Positions 10,190 to 22,255 are shown, counted from the stretch's first letter. The stretch is 50,303 nucleotides of DNA from Glomus cerebriforme (GCA_003550305.1 QKYT01000217.1:66472-116774); one strand, 5' to 3'. Notes: generated by a model from the sequence alone, not told the origin. Program-made: numbers and translations.

Positions 10190-12569
10190 ATGGATAGTAA
10201 TCAACGTGGTATTTCTTTCATAGGAAGCGTTGCACTTTTGGTCTCGGCAATGACCGGACCTGGACTTGTAACAAGTATGTTTAACCCATTCTTTATTATT
10301 ATTATTATTATTATTTATTCGTCTTCTAAAAAATAGAATTACTACTTATACTATATTAAAAAAAAAAAGGATTCTTACCTGTAAATGTTAAAATCATTTC
10401 TTCTAAATTCGACTTATGATGATACGCCTCTGTATAAATAGTTCCTTTACTTTTTCAAATTTCGGGTTGGTTGATTCCTACGATCATGTTTATCATTGCT
10501 ATGTCACTTGGTGCTATCTCTTCTTTACTTTTATGTGAAGCATTGACGATGATCCGTGGAAATGAAAAATTTCAGGTACTAAAATTATATTTTCTTTTCT
10601 AATATATATATTTTTTATCGATTCATTTATAGCTTTTTATATTGATGTTAATTTTTTTTTTATCTTTAGCGTAAAATTGAATTTACGCATTTAACAAATT
10701 TTTTAATCCCACAACGAAAAATACGAATAATGATACAAATCATTTTATATTTATCTATTGAATCAGTCATAATTGCTTCAATTATATTATCAGCTCAAGC
10801 AATGGATTTAATGTTATTGAGGTGGGCTGGTAAAACTTGTGGATTGGGCTTTCATCCAAATTTTGGATTTTTTTGTATAAATGATGCTATTGATGTAAAT
10901 AGTCCATTTGGATCAAATTATATGCTAGCTACTTTAGGATTTATGGTAATCAATCTCCGTGAAAATTTAAAGTGTGATTTTTTTTTTACTATCATGATTT
11001 TACTCACTCTCTATTAATTTTCTAGATAACGTTGGGATTTTGTGCTCCTTTGGCTTTTTTGGATTTAGTTGATAATGTACTTGTACAAATTTGTAAATAT
11101 ATATATAATATATTTTTTTTTATGATATTTTGTTTTATATTATTTATTTATATTTACTATTAATACTTGCTTCAAATGTATTAGTTTCTTTCGGAATACT
11201 CGTTTTTATCGTAATCACATGGATCGTTACATTCGTACTTACTGGACTACATAAGGATTATGTTCCGTTGGTTAGCGATAATCAAAGTCAGGTTGTTGGT
11301 ACTGTATTATTCAATTACGCGTTCATAACTACCGTACCAAGTTGGGTTAATGATTTAGTAAGTATATAATTTTTTTTTTTTTTTAAAAAAAAAAAATTAA
11401 TTTTCTTCGTTCTTGAAAATAAATTTATTGATTAATTTTATTTATTTTAGCGACCTAATGTATCAATTAGAAAAGCTACATGGTATTCAGTTATAATAAG
11501 CACAGTAACATATATATTATTAGGAATATTAGGAGGAATGACATATCAAATGGATTTGGCGTCAAATATTATAGCAGAAATTGATAAATCATCACATCGT
11601 AATATTGTGACGGATATCGCGACTTTTTTATTTCCACTTGCTGTCTTATTAACTAGTATACCAGTTTATTCTATTGTTGTACGTTATAATCTAGAAAGAT
11701 CCGGTCTTTGCGAAAGGAGTACGTTTAGTCACAATTTTGTTTCTTGATTTTTTTTTTTTTTTTNNNNNNNNNNNNNNNNNNNNTTTTTTTTTTTAGGAAT
11801 GGCCACTTTGTTATCAACATTTTTACCGTGGATAATAGTTTTACCATTTCAATCAGGAGTTTGGTTAAATATTTTTACAAATTGGACTAGTTTATTATTT
11901 ACTAGTACAAGTAATTTTATTGTACCATTCTATTTATATTATTTAAGTCAAAAGCAGAAAAATCAAATTTCTTCGATTGAAATCATTGAACAAGGAGAAA
12001 AAGGTTTAGATACCATTATATTGAAGCCTACTGTACCATCAAAGACTCCACCACCGACGTTAGTACCACCATCATCACCAATGCTTAGCGCTGATACAAC
12101 TAGATTATCTAGTGGAGATTTTAAAAATTTAGTTGAAAAAGCCACAAACAAAATTAGTGGTACAAGTTCTTCATCTTTTAATGATGATGATAATTTACTT
12201 CATCCTAATCGATCATTACATTATCGTAATAACCGTAGTAGTGAAAATATTAATGAAAATTTATTATTATCACCAACTTCAATTTTACCAACTTCACCAA
12301 CTTCACCAACTTCACCTATTTCACCAATTTCACCGATTTCACCAATTTCTTTAACATCACCAATATCACCTAAAGTATTTGATGATGATGATAAAGGTTG
12401 GTTTGATGATAAACCTTTTACCGCTTTTCCTGCTAATAAAAAGTGTAGAATGTTTGTTGCTATGATTGCTAGTGGTATTGCCGTAATTTTAGTTGGAGGA
12501 ATTATTATTTATGATTTTGTTAAATTAGCACTTGGTAGTAACGTATTTGACTTATCTAATAATAATTAA
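10190..12569 (+). CDS. AAAP-family amino acid transporter T1
   Basis: Seven exons (10190-10274, 10442-10575, 10670-10945, 11026-11092, 11185-11357, 11451-11718, 11797-12569) join in one frame to give 591 residues. The opening GPGLVTIPLLFQ and the later FITTVPSWVND are typical of the amino acid/auxin permease superfamily (Aa_trans, SLC38-like). Ten or eleven hydrophobic segments are visible. A cytosolic insertion of about 130 residues, rich in Ser, Pro and Asn with SPISP repeats, precedes the last membrane segment (MIASGIAVILVGGIIIYDFV). The substrate is inferred only from family. The exon 4/5 junction (11092/11185) is the least certain. The start at 10190 is preferred because the upstream stretch from 10115 is not conserved as protein in the other copies. 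This is the only intact transporter of the array; the last intron contains a 20-base gap. Confidence 0.8.
12271..12373 (+). repeat. TCACCAACT/ATT short tandem repeat coding SPT/SPI
   Basis: About ten imperfect copies of a 9-base unit code for Ser-Pro-Thr or Ser-Pro-Ile in the transporter's cytosolic tail. T2 (about 18895-18972) and T4 (about 33968-34052) have fewer copies, so the tract has changed length between duplicates. Confidence 0.75.
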
Positions 12570-13339
12570 AATAAAAAAAAATAGTAATGACTTTGGACGG
12601 ATATAAAAAAAAACAAAAATTTAGTAAAATTTTTTTTGGATCGCTTTATAATGTAATAAAGTGTAGAATTTATATTTATGAGATACTGTAAAAAAAGGAA
12701 TAATATATATAGATGTAAAAAAAAAAAAAGTTTTTTTAAAAAAATTTTAGTTAATTTATTAATTAATTAGTTTTTTTTTCGATTAGAAGAGAATTAATTA
12801 ATTTATTTATTTGTGTGATTTTTAGATTCTAATTTTTTTTTTCACTACAATAATTTTTTTATTTGAGACGGGGCGGGTGATAATTAAAATTTTATTTTAT
12901 CTTTTAAATTTTAATTAATAGTAAGATGATAATTGAAAAAAAATTTTCGATTATAAATAAAATAAAATTATTATTATCAAAAAATTTAAAATTAGAAATC
13001 CGAATTTAATTAAAGCGATGGATGTAAAAAAAAAAACGAAATTGCATAAATCGGATGAATTTTATAAAATTTAGTTGTAGTGTGTAAATTGCGCGTGAAT
13101 CACAAAAAAAAAAGATTTTTTTTTCTTCTATTTTCTATCCTTAAAAAAAGCAAAGAGAATTCACCAGTTTGTTATCGTCACTATTTATTATCTATCCTTC
13201 ATGTTAAAATTTTTTTAAAACAATTCTCCGCCAAAACAGTTATTAATTGGAAGTAAAATGTTAAAGTTTGTTAATTTGATGACACCAGAACTATTAATAT
13301 AGAAATTATTATTAACGTAATCACTTTTAGCATAATTTT
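12570..13339. other. Conserved spacer between transporter and kinase
   Basis: No gene, but the block recurs in unit B (about 19180-19500 plus 22509-22850) and unit C (33000-33190 plus 33654-33790, inverted). It is therefore an excellent reference for recognising later insertions: unit A is uninterrupted where B carries about 3 kb and C a 452-base element. Confidence 0.6.
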
Positions 13340-13519
13340 GCCTGTGTAATTATAATATTCAGTGCAACATAGTTTCATGAACCTTAATTCGGATAAATTA
13401 GTCATTCCTTGTGGAACAGTCACAATCATTTGTACGAATTTGGGGTGCAAAAAATATGAAAACTCCATTCTGTTACGTTTCCTACATTATTGTGTAAAAT
13501 AATATAAGAATATTGCATT
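13340..13519 (+). promoter_or_regulatory. Conserved 5' flank of kinase K2
   Basis: Nearly identical to the flanks of K1 and K3, including GGAACAGTCACAATCATTTG, CATTCTGTTACG and an AAAATAATATAAGAATATTG stretch ending 4 bases before the ATG. The conserved stretch ends sharply at the start codon and is the best candidate for the shared kinase promoter. Confidence 0.55.
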
Positions 13520-15215
13520 ATGTCTGCTATTAGACAAGAAATTGTTTGGGCTGCACTTAATAAATCAAGGGCATTAATTAATTATAATATTTACAATGAT
13601 ATACACAAACAATTTGAATTTCAGAAACAAACCATTCTTGCTGATGATTCTCTTACAGAAGATGAAAAAACTGAAGCAATAACGATAATTAATGAAACTT
13701 ATGACAGAAGTAAAATTCTAAATAATAGCGGAACAAAAAGAATTTGTGAAAATTGCAACCAAGAATGTTTAGCAACATTATATTGTGAATATTGTGTTCG
13801 AAATTATTTAAAAGCAAAATTTTCAAATTGGACATCTGGAAATGATAATATTGATAATTTAATACAGAGATGTCAAATGGAAACACTTGATCCAGGTAAA
13901 ATAATTGAATTTATCCCATATAATAATTTAAAAAATATTAAATATCTAACAAAAGGTGGATACTCTGAGATTTATAATGCAATTTGGATTAATGGAAACT
14001 ATGAAATATGGGATTCTGGCAAACGACAATTAAAAAGGGTTGGAAGACAAGAAGTAATACTTAAGAGATTAGAAAATGCTGAAAATGCAAATCAACGATG
14101 GTTTGAAGAGGTTTGTAATTTAAAAATATTAAAAAAAAAAATAAAGTTAACATTTGAAATTCATTTATAATTCTAAAAAAAATTTTAGGTTAAATCACAT
14201 TTAACTATAAGTAATAAATGGACAAGTATTGTCCGATGTTTTGGTTTAACACAAGATCCATTAAATGGAGTTTATATGCTTGTAATGAATAGAATGGATA
14301 TTGATTTAAGAAAATATTTACAACAAAATCATAATCAGCTTACATGGAACGAAAGAATTCAAATTATCCATCATATAGTAAAATCACTTTCAAAAATTCA
14401 TAAGGAGAGAGCAATTCATAGAGATTTGCATTCTAGAAATATATTACATTCTCCAAGAAGTAATAGATGGCATATTGGTGATCTTGGATTTTGTGGTCCT
14501 GCGGACAAATCATCAAACATTATATACGGAAATCTTCCTTATATAGCACCTGAGGCTATTGTTGGAAAAGAAACTACTTTTGCGTCTGATATTTATAGTG
14601 TTGCAATGCTTATGTGGGAAATTTCGTCTGGACAACCACCATTTATGAATTATGATTATGATTATGATCTTGCAATGAACATTATTAATGGCATAAGACC
14701 AAGAATAGTACCAGAAACTCCTTCAGAATATGAAAGTTTAATGAAACAATGTTGGGATGCTGATCCATTGAAAAGACCTGATATTCGTACACTTAGGAAC
14801 AAAATAAGAGAAATCAATAGATTATATCAAAATGAGTCAAATGAATTAACTCAATTAAAAGTAAATAGTAAATCAGAAGTAAATAAACAAAATACGAATT
14901 ATACAAGTAGCAGATTATTTACGAGTAAAGTTCACCAATTTCAAAACTTTCCTGAACCAAGAAATGCGACAGAAGGTATATCATATCTTATTCACGCCTT
15001 ATTAATTATTTTGTTAATTCATTATTCATTTATATTGAATTTGGCATATTACTAATATTATTAATACTATCTTTTCTGTAATGTAAAATAGAGGAACAAG
15101 AAGGTACAGATAGATAATTTTATTTTAAAGTTATTTATTTTATAAATGATTTATATAATGACTTTAATTTTTTATAGCATTTCACAGTAAATCATATGAT
15201 AACTTTTATTTCTGA
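13520..15215 (+). CDS. Tyrosine-kinase-like protein kinase K2 with shortened tail
   Basis: Exons 13520-14110, 14189-14975, 15092-15103 (12 bases) and 15178-15215 give 475 residues in one frame. Cysteines 76, 79, 83, 89 and 92 form the N-terminal cluster. The kinase motifs are KGGYSEIY (145-152), Lys182, HRD with Asp276, Asn281, DLG at 295-297 and APE at 317-319, so all catalytic residues except the DFG phenylalanine are present. The FHSKSYD exon has lost two bases relative to K1, K3 and K5 and meets TGA at 15213. Downstream tail exons found in the other copies are missing, although the last-exon remnant (TTTTTAG|ATATTTAA near 15339) and the 3' element survive. The domain is intact, so the protein is probably active with a short C-terminus. 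It lies 950 bases after T1 on the same strand. Confidence 0.85.
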
Positions 15216-15376
15216 TAATTGTAAGTAAATTTATCAAGGTTATATGGATTAAATATCGATTGATTGATTCATTTTTTTAAATGTTTTTTTAAATTTAAAC
15301 TTTATAAATTATTAATTTTTTTCTATTATATTTTTTAGATATTTAAAAAGAACAAACTTTAATTTTTTTTTTATAT

Positions 15377-15455
15377 ATTATTTAAACACTAAGACTAGAG
15401 TAAAAGATAAGAATTCTTAGTTTGTAATTTAAATAATTTTTTATATTAAAACTTG
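15377..15455 (+). promoter_or_regulatory. Conserved 3' flank element of kinase genes (copy in K2)
   Basis: Contains ATTATTTAAA (15377-15386) and TTTAAATAAT (15428-15437), which can pair, with CACTAA and TTAGTTTG just inside. The same arrangement follows K3, the orphan tail at 49.0 kb and, inverted, K4. It may be a 3' UTR hairpin or a polyadenylation signal region. Confidence 0.5.
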
Positions 15456-16519
15456 TTTATTCATAACTTATTAAATTTGAAATTGAACCTTAAATTATTT
15501 TGAAATGTTTAAAATATAAGTTTGATAAATATGATAATTACAATAAAACACATATTTGAGTGAATAATCCATTATATACATAAAAAATTTGGTACAACGA
15601 TCCAATTAATATTTTTGTAATAGTTGAATATTTGACATCAAATTACAACTAAAATTTTGACTATTATGTGGTTAGAATTAAAAAATGAGATGATGAAGTA
15701 GTGCAGATAAGTAACAGTTATATTTATATCATAATTTATGACTAGTCAGATAATTTGCCAGAAAATTAAATAAAGCCATAATGTTGTTGTTCTTTGAAAT
15801 GTATCAAAAATATTTAATATGGACGAAGACTAGTTGTTTAATTTGCCGCTAGATCCTGAACAAAATTACTGAGAAAATTTTAATCAATTATATACAGTAT
15901 TTAATATTATAGAGTTCAATATTATTAATAAAAAAAGGTTGCATCGTCATCGGCATGAATTTCATCAATTTTTTTTTATTTTATATTAAATTATTGATGA
16001 TATAAGATTTTTTTATAACAATTACACGATAAATATATCGTACATTTAACTTCTAGTAAATATTAGCGCGTGATTAAGATGAATTTATTAAAAATTTTAA
16101 GAAGCGGAAGGTACAGTAGCAGAACCTTTTACCAAGGAAGGAGCACAGCACCACCCAGAATATTTTAAATTATATGCAACACATTATTTTTCCTTCATTA
16201 TTATCGTAACTGGCTTGATTTTATAAAAAAAAAAGTAGGAAAAAAAAAGATTTGAAATTAGAAAAATCCATAATTCCAATCTTTTATTTACAAAGCAGTA
16301 TTCCCTAGTATCATACCATTCCGATGCTTCCAACAATTTCAGTAACAAAATTTATTTTACTATACAACTTTCTATCTTATATTCTACGATATTGAATACT
16401 ATAATATTAGAATATTTATTTGATGCAATTGGATCATTAGATTCATAAAAAATTTTTATGAGAGTCTCATATGAAATTTTTGCTGGATCAAATTCGATTT
16501 GACATGCTTTGTGTGTCCT
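15456..16519. other. Inter-unit spacer, no gene seen
   Basis: AT-rich and weakly similar to the 3' flank of K3 (25430-25900), for example GATGAATTTCATCA. It is probably old duplicated noncoding DNA. No open frame of note. Confidence 0.4.
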
Positions 16520-16640
16520 CATAAAGCTTGGTTTGATGATAAACCTTTCTGTTGAGAGAAAGTTTGGTTTGGAAGTGTAATCGTAACTTGATAGTAACGT
16601 ATTTGACTTGTCTGATAATAATTAAAATACTGTAGATAAA
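16520..16640 (+). pseudogene. Scrap of transporter 3' end
   Basis: Matches two pieces of the T1 last exon: GGTTTGATGATAAACCTTT (as at 12400) and GATAGTAACGTATTTGACTTGTCTGATAATAATTAA (as at 12534-12569), with the membrane-segment coding part replaced by unrelated sequence. It lies between K2 and T2 and marks the end of an eliminated transporter copy. Confidence 0.6.
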
Positions 16641-16874
16641 ATAGTATTTGTTCCCACGAATGATAGAAGAACTTCTATAGTTGAATCATGAATTTTATAA
16701 AAAAATTTCGCATGCCTCATGGATCAAAATTCGATTTGTCATGCTTCCACGTGTTCTCAAACCTTTTAAAAAAATTCAACGTTAAAATCTCTATATTCTG
16801 GATTTTGGGTTTCCACCAATATATTCAACATATCATTAAAATGCTATTGAATATTAAAAAAAAATCGAACAATC

Positions 16875-19175
16875 ATGTATAAATATATAAATATTTATAA
16901 AATTTATGAGAAAATTATTTGCTACGGATAATAATCAACATGGCATTACTTTCATAGGAAGCGTTGCACTGACCTGGACTTGTAACAAGTATGTTTAACT
17001 TATTATTATTATTATTATTTATTCGTCTTCCAAAAAATAGAATTACTACTTTTACTATATTAAAAAAAAAAGAATTCTTACCTGTAAATGTTAAAATCAT
17101 TTCTTCTAAATTCGACTTATGATGATACGCCTCTGTATAAATAGTTCCTTTACTTTTTCAAATTTTGGGTTGGTTGATTCCTACGATCATGTTTATCATT
17201 TCTATGTCACTTGGTGTTATCTCTTTACTTTTATGTGAAGCATTAACAACGATTCAGGTACTAAAATATATTTTCTTTCCTCTAATATATTTTTTCGATT
17301 CATTTATAGCATTTATATTGAAATTAATTTTTTTTTGATTTTTAGCGTAAAATTGACTTTCCACGTTTAACAAATTTTTAATCCCACAACGAAAAAATAC
17401 GAATAATTGATACAAACCATTTTATATTTATCTATCGAACCTGCTTCAATAGCTGCTTCAATTATATAATCAGCTCAAGCAATGGATTTAATGTTATTGA
17501 GGTGGGCTGATAAAACTTGTGGATTGGGATTTCATCCAAATTTTGGATTTTTTTGTATAAATGATGCTATCGATGTAAATAGTCCATTTGGATCAAATTA
17601 TATGCTAGCTTCTTTATTTAGTGTGATTTTTTTTTATTTACTATCATGATTTTACTCACTCTCTATTGATTTTCTAGGATTTTGTGCTCCTTTGGCTTTT
17701 TTAGATTTAGTTGATAATGTACTTGTACAAATTTGTAAATAAATATATAATATATTTTTTTATGATATTTTGTTTTATATTATTTTTTATTTATTTATAT
17801 TTGCTACTTAAAATGTATTAGTTTCTTTCGGAATACTAGTTTTTATCGTAATCACATGGATCGTTACATTCGTACTTACTGGACTACATAAGGATTATGT
17901 TCCGTTGGTTAGCGATAATCAAAGTCAGGTTGTTGGTACTGTATTATTCAATTACGCATTCATAACTACCGTGCCAAGTTGGGTTAATGATTTAGTAAGT
18001 ATATAATTTATTTATTTTTTTTAAAAAAAAAATAAATTTCTTCGTTCTTGAAAATAAATTTATTGATTAATTTTATTTATTTTAGCGACCTAATGTATCA
18101 ATTAGAAAGCTACATGGTATTCAGTTATAATAAGCACAGTAATATATATATTATTAGGAATATTAGGAGGAATGACATATCAAATGGATTTGACGTCAAA
18201 TATTATAGCAGAAATTGATAAATCATCACATCGTAATATTGTGACGGATATCGCGACTTTTTTATTCCCACTTGCTGTCTTATTAACTAGTATACCAGTT
18301 TATTCTATTGTTGTACGTTATAATCTAGAAAGATCCGGTCTTTGCGAAAGGAGTACGTTTAGCCACAATTTTGTTTCTTGATTTTTTTTTTTTTTATTAT
18401 TGTCTTAATTATTAGATGAAAATGGGAACTTATTTTATTTTATTTTTATTATTATTTTTTTTTTTAGGAATGGCCACTTTGTTATCAACATTTTTACCAT
18501 GGATAATAGTTCTACTATTTCAATCAGGAGTTTGGTTAAATATTTTTACAAATTGGACTAGTTTATTATTTACTAGTACAAGTAATTTTATTATACCATT
18601 CTATTTATATTATTTAAGTCAAAAGCAGAAAATCAAATTTCTTCGATTGAAATCATTGAACAAGGAGAAAAAGGTTTAGATACCATTATATTGAAACCTA
18701 CTGTACCATCAAGAACTCCACCCCGACATTAGTACCACCATCATCACCAATGCTTAGCGCTGATACGACTAGATTATCTAGTGGAGATTCTAAAAATTAA
18801 TTGAAAAAGCCACAAACAAACTTAGTGGTACAAGTTCTTCATCTTTTAATGATGATGATATTTTACTTCATCCTAATCGATCATTACATTATTATTATCA
18901 CCAACTTCAATTTTACCAAGTTCACCAACTTCACCAATTTCACCAATTTCTTTAACATCACCAATATCACCTAAAGTATTTGATGATGATGATAAAGGTT
19001 GGTTTGATGATAAACATTTTACCGCTTTTCCTGCTAATAAAAAGTGTAGAATGTTTGTTGCTATGATTGCTAGTGGTATTGCCGTGATTTTAGTTGAAGG
19101 AATTATTATTTATGATTTTGTTAAATTAGCACCTGATACTTGATAGTAATGTATTTGACTTGTCTAATAAAATAT
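16875..19175 (+). pseudogene. Decayed AAAP transporter T2 (unit B)
   Basis: Aligns with T1 along its whole length but cannot encode the protein. The first exon lacks the equivalent of the MDSNQ start (ACG in place of ATG) and has a 20-base deletion that removes the LVSAMTG region. Exon 3 has TAA at about 17467 where T1 has TTA. A few bases are lost where exon 4 begins (17678). Single-base deletions occur near 18107 (exon 6) and 18628 (exon 7). The Ser-Pro tail is shortened. Splice sites are mostly kept. The pieces at 17821-18000 and 18172-18381 are nearly identical to T1, so duplication or gene conversion is recent compared with the loss of function. Confidence 0.85.
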
Positions 19176-19519
19176 GAAAAAAATAGTAATGACTTTGGAC
19201 GGATATAAAAAAAAACAAAAATTTAGTAAATTTTTTTTTTTGGATCGCTTTATCATGTAATAAAGTGTAGAATTTATATTTATGAGATACTGTAAAAAAC
19301 GAATAATATAGATGTAAAAAAAAAGTTTTTTTAAGATAATTTATTAATTAATTAGTTTTTTTTTCGATTAGACGAGAATTAATTAATTTATTTATTTGTG
19401 TGATTTTAGATTCTAATTTTTTTTTCATTACAATAATTTTTTTTTATTTGAAGAGGGTGATAATTAAAATTATATTTTAACTTTTAAATTTTAATTAATT
19501 AACTAGATTAGGTTGATGA

Positions 19520-19538
19520 GCGGCGACTTTGTCGCCGC
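19520..19538. repeat. GC-rich perfect hairpin
   Basis: GCGGCGAC, loop TTT, GTCGCCGC: an 8-base perfect stem that stands out in AT-rich DNA near the left edge of the insertion. Confidence 0.7.
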
Positions 19539-20233
19539 CAGATTTATAGATTTAATAAAAAATATATATATATGTCAAAAAAATTACCAAAATCTACTGG
19601 ATTATTTCATTTGAAACTGTCAATCATCTGATTCGTCAACAAAATATCCATCCAATTTATCTGAATTAGAGATGGGAATAACTCTGTGAGCTAGAGTGAA
19701 TAGGACTGATAGAACTGGTTCCAATAATTAGTTTGGAGCAGAGTTCAGACTGAAATTCAGTTCCAATATTTTAATTAATATGTTTTAGAATAGAATATAT
19801 AAAATATAAATAATTGTTTGTTACATTTAATTAGTATAGTTTATTTGTATTAGTTTAAATTAGTGTTAAATTAAGGGACGAAAGACAGGATCATGATCAG
19901 AAAAAAGTGGACAAAATTGTCCAGAAACAAACTTAAGATATCTTATTTATGAATGTAAAACCTGATGTCAATTCCTGCAAGTCAAAATATACAAGTCCTT
20001 CATTCTTTCTAAAAAATACTCTACTTTATCTTGCTCGAAATGACATGATTCAACTTTTTTATTAATTTTTAACCAAACAATTGATAATGTTGTTGAAATC
20101 CACCAGATGATAACTCGATTTTTTTTAACAAATTTTTGAGTTGAAAGCTGAAGAGTATGTTACTGACATTGTACCTAAATATATTTAATTCAAGATAATA
20201 AATATTCACAAAAAAATTATAGCACTTACTTGA

Positions 20234-20265
20234 AATAAAAGAAGTAAAAGAAGTAAAAGAAGTAA
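20234..20265 (+). repeat. GAAGTAAAA short tandem repeat
   Basis: Three to four copies of a 9-base AAAGAAGTA unit. No coding frame is associated with it. Confidence 0.6.
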
Positions 20266-21091
20266 GAGCAATATCAATATCATTATATTATTTATATATA
20301 TAAATTAGATTTGATGTGATTGTTTTTGATGCATGATAAAAATAAGATAAGCTTTATTTTTATTTTTATTTTTAGTAAAGTACAGCTAAGTATATACATC
20401 AGCACATCAGCGAAATCTACTATAAAAACAGCATGACTATATAAAAATAAGGTGGAATTTCGAGCCACAAAATTTATTACATGATGAAGATACCGTCAAA
20501 ACTAATGTTTAAATTGTAATGTATAATTTGGAATTGCGCTACATTTAATTGCGGATTTGTGATACAGTACTTAATTTGTAACTGTTACAAATTCACTATT
20601 ATTTTTTGTTATATTTTGTTAACCATCCCTAAATAAAAAACTTGTTGATCTACGGATTTTGAACAAAAAATTTTTAAACTAATAAGTTGTACACGTGTTC
20701 CATACTTAAAATAAATCAATCAAGTTTTTATTGTTTATTTTTACAGTATATAGAGTTGATTTTTTTTTAAATTTGTATATATATTTTTTGGGAATTCCTT
20801 TAGATTTAAAAAATGCGAATTTATAAAGCAAATATGTATCCTGCATGTATAATTGTATTAGAAATTAAACAATGTCTGAAATGTAAATAGGGTGTTAAAG
20901 ATAAGGGAAAGCATAGGGAGATATAATTATTTTATTTTATTTATAGTAGTTAGTGTTTTATTTAGCAGAATATATTTAATAAAAAATAATTAAATGGTAT
21001 ATAATAAACACAATGGACATTTATTATATTAAAAATTGGCGCATTTTTATTGGTTATCATAAAAAAAAAATTAAAATTTAGGAATTGCATT

Positions 21092-22024
21092 TCAGCGATC
21101 CGGGCGGGATATGAGAAGTTGAGAACCAAGTTTCTCACCTAATCTAAGAAATAAAAATAAAAAAATGAAATAAAAAAAGTTAGTATTTATCAGTAAAGAT
21201 AACGAAACTAACACGAAAATAATCGATTACCTGACTACTGCTGTGTCAATACCGATGTGGCCGTGGTCTAGCATTCCGAAACCTTCCAAGAAGGTGGGGA
21301 GACCCAAAACTAAAAAAAAAAATTAAAAAAAAAATAAAAAAAGTTAGTATTTTATTAGTTAGGAAAGGAAGGCAACGAAAATAAGGCGAAAATATTAAAT
21401 TTCACGATTACCTGACTACTGCTGCGGCTATACCGATGTGGCCACGGTCTAGCATTCTGAAACCTTCCAAGAAGATGGGGAGACCCGAAACTAAAAAAAA
21501 AATTAAAAAAGTTAGTATTTTATTAGTTAGGAAAGGAAGGCAACGAAAATAAGGCAAAAATATTAAATTTCACGATTACCTGACTACTGCTGCGGTGATA
21601 CCGATTTGGCCATGGTTTAGCATTCCGAAACCTTCCAAGAAGGTGGGGAGACCCGAAACTAAAAAAAAAATTAAAAAAAATAAAAAAAGTTAGTATTTTA
21701 TTAGTTAGGAAAGGAAGGCAACGAAAATAACGCGAAATTATTAAATTTCGCGATTACCTGACTACTGCTGCGGCAATACCGATGTGACCGCGGTCTAGCA
21801 TTCTGAAACCTTTCAAGAAGGTGGGAAGACCCGAAACTAAAAAAAAATTAAAAAAAAAATATTTTATTAGTCAGGAAGATAATGAAACTAACGCGAAAAT
21901 ATTAAATTTCGCGGTTACCTGATCACTTTCTAATTAAAAATTAATTAGTAATTATTAAACAACAATATAATAAAACAATAATAAAAAAATCATACCACTT
22001 ACCGATCTTCCGCAGCACACCGAA
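21092..22024 (-). CDS. Repeated-exon cassette: four alternative 79-base exons, 5' end of gene not found
   Basis: Read on the minus strand: a 22-base exon (22024-22003, CAG before, GTAAGT after); four tandem 79-base exons (21836-21758, 21658-21580, 21490-21412, 21309-21231), each after a T-rich TTTTTTAG and before GTAATC; and a terminal exon (21143-21092, after CTTAG) ending in TGA. The 22-base exon leaves phase 1, each 79-base exon leaves phase 2, and the terminal exon needs phase 2. The frame is therefore open through exactly one 79-base exon: FGVLRKI, then a segment starting VSGLPTFLEGF and ending AAVVR, then LGEKLGSQLL and stop. All four copies are open in this frame and differ at a few residues (for example D/N, R/H, H/Q, E/K, A/T/D). 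Using two copies in series shifts the frame. The exons are much richer in GC than the introns. No start codon or upstream exon was found, so it may be a gene fragment. Protein family not recognised. Confidence 0.5.
21226..21918 (-). repeat. Tandem array of ~160-180 base exon-plus-intron units
   Basis: The plus-strand landmark ATTACCTGAC (or GTTACCTGATC) recurs at 21226, 21407, 21575, 21753 and 21914, giving unit lengths of 181, 168, 178 and 161. The 79-base exon part is constant in length while the introns between copies (89-102 bases) vary in A-run length. The fifth landmark keeps only the donor end. Confidence 0.85.
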
Positions 22025-22255
22025 CTGAAAAAATCTAACCTTTTTAGGTTAATTTTTTTTTTGATTTTTTTTAGCCAAATTACCAAAGTCTAAATTTAGG
22101 TAATTTTTTTTTTTTAGCCAAAAAAATTACCGAGCTTAGACAAATAAAATTATTATGGAGGGTTTTTTTTTATTATTTAATTAATTAATTTTTTTTTTAA
22201 AAAAAAGCCTATTTAAACAACCTTTGATCCGTAAAAAAAAGCTTGCCCCCTCCTC

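Noticed and set aside
11799..12569. A separate gene starting at the ATG in 11799
   Set aside because: Exon 7 joins exon 6 in frame across an intron (with a gap of 20 N), and the membrane segments continue the transporter.
13271..13468. Minus-strand 65-codon frame before K2
   Set aside because: It lies in the shared kinase promoter block; the similar frames near the other kinases arise from the same conserved noncoding sequence.
21226..21918. CRISPR-like array
   Set aside because: Eukaryotic sequence; units are 161-181 bases with near-identical content and introns, not short repeats with unique spacers.
21919..21929. An 11-base exon (between AATTAG and GTAACC) in the cassette
   Set aside because: Including it breaks the frame that otherwise joins the 22-base exon to a 79-base exon; it is better explained as the truncated edge of the repeat array.
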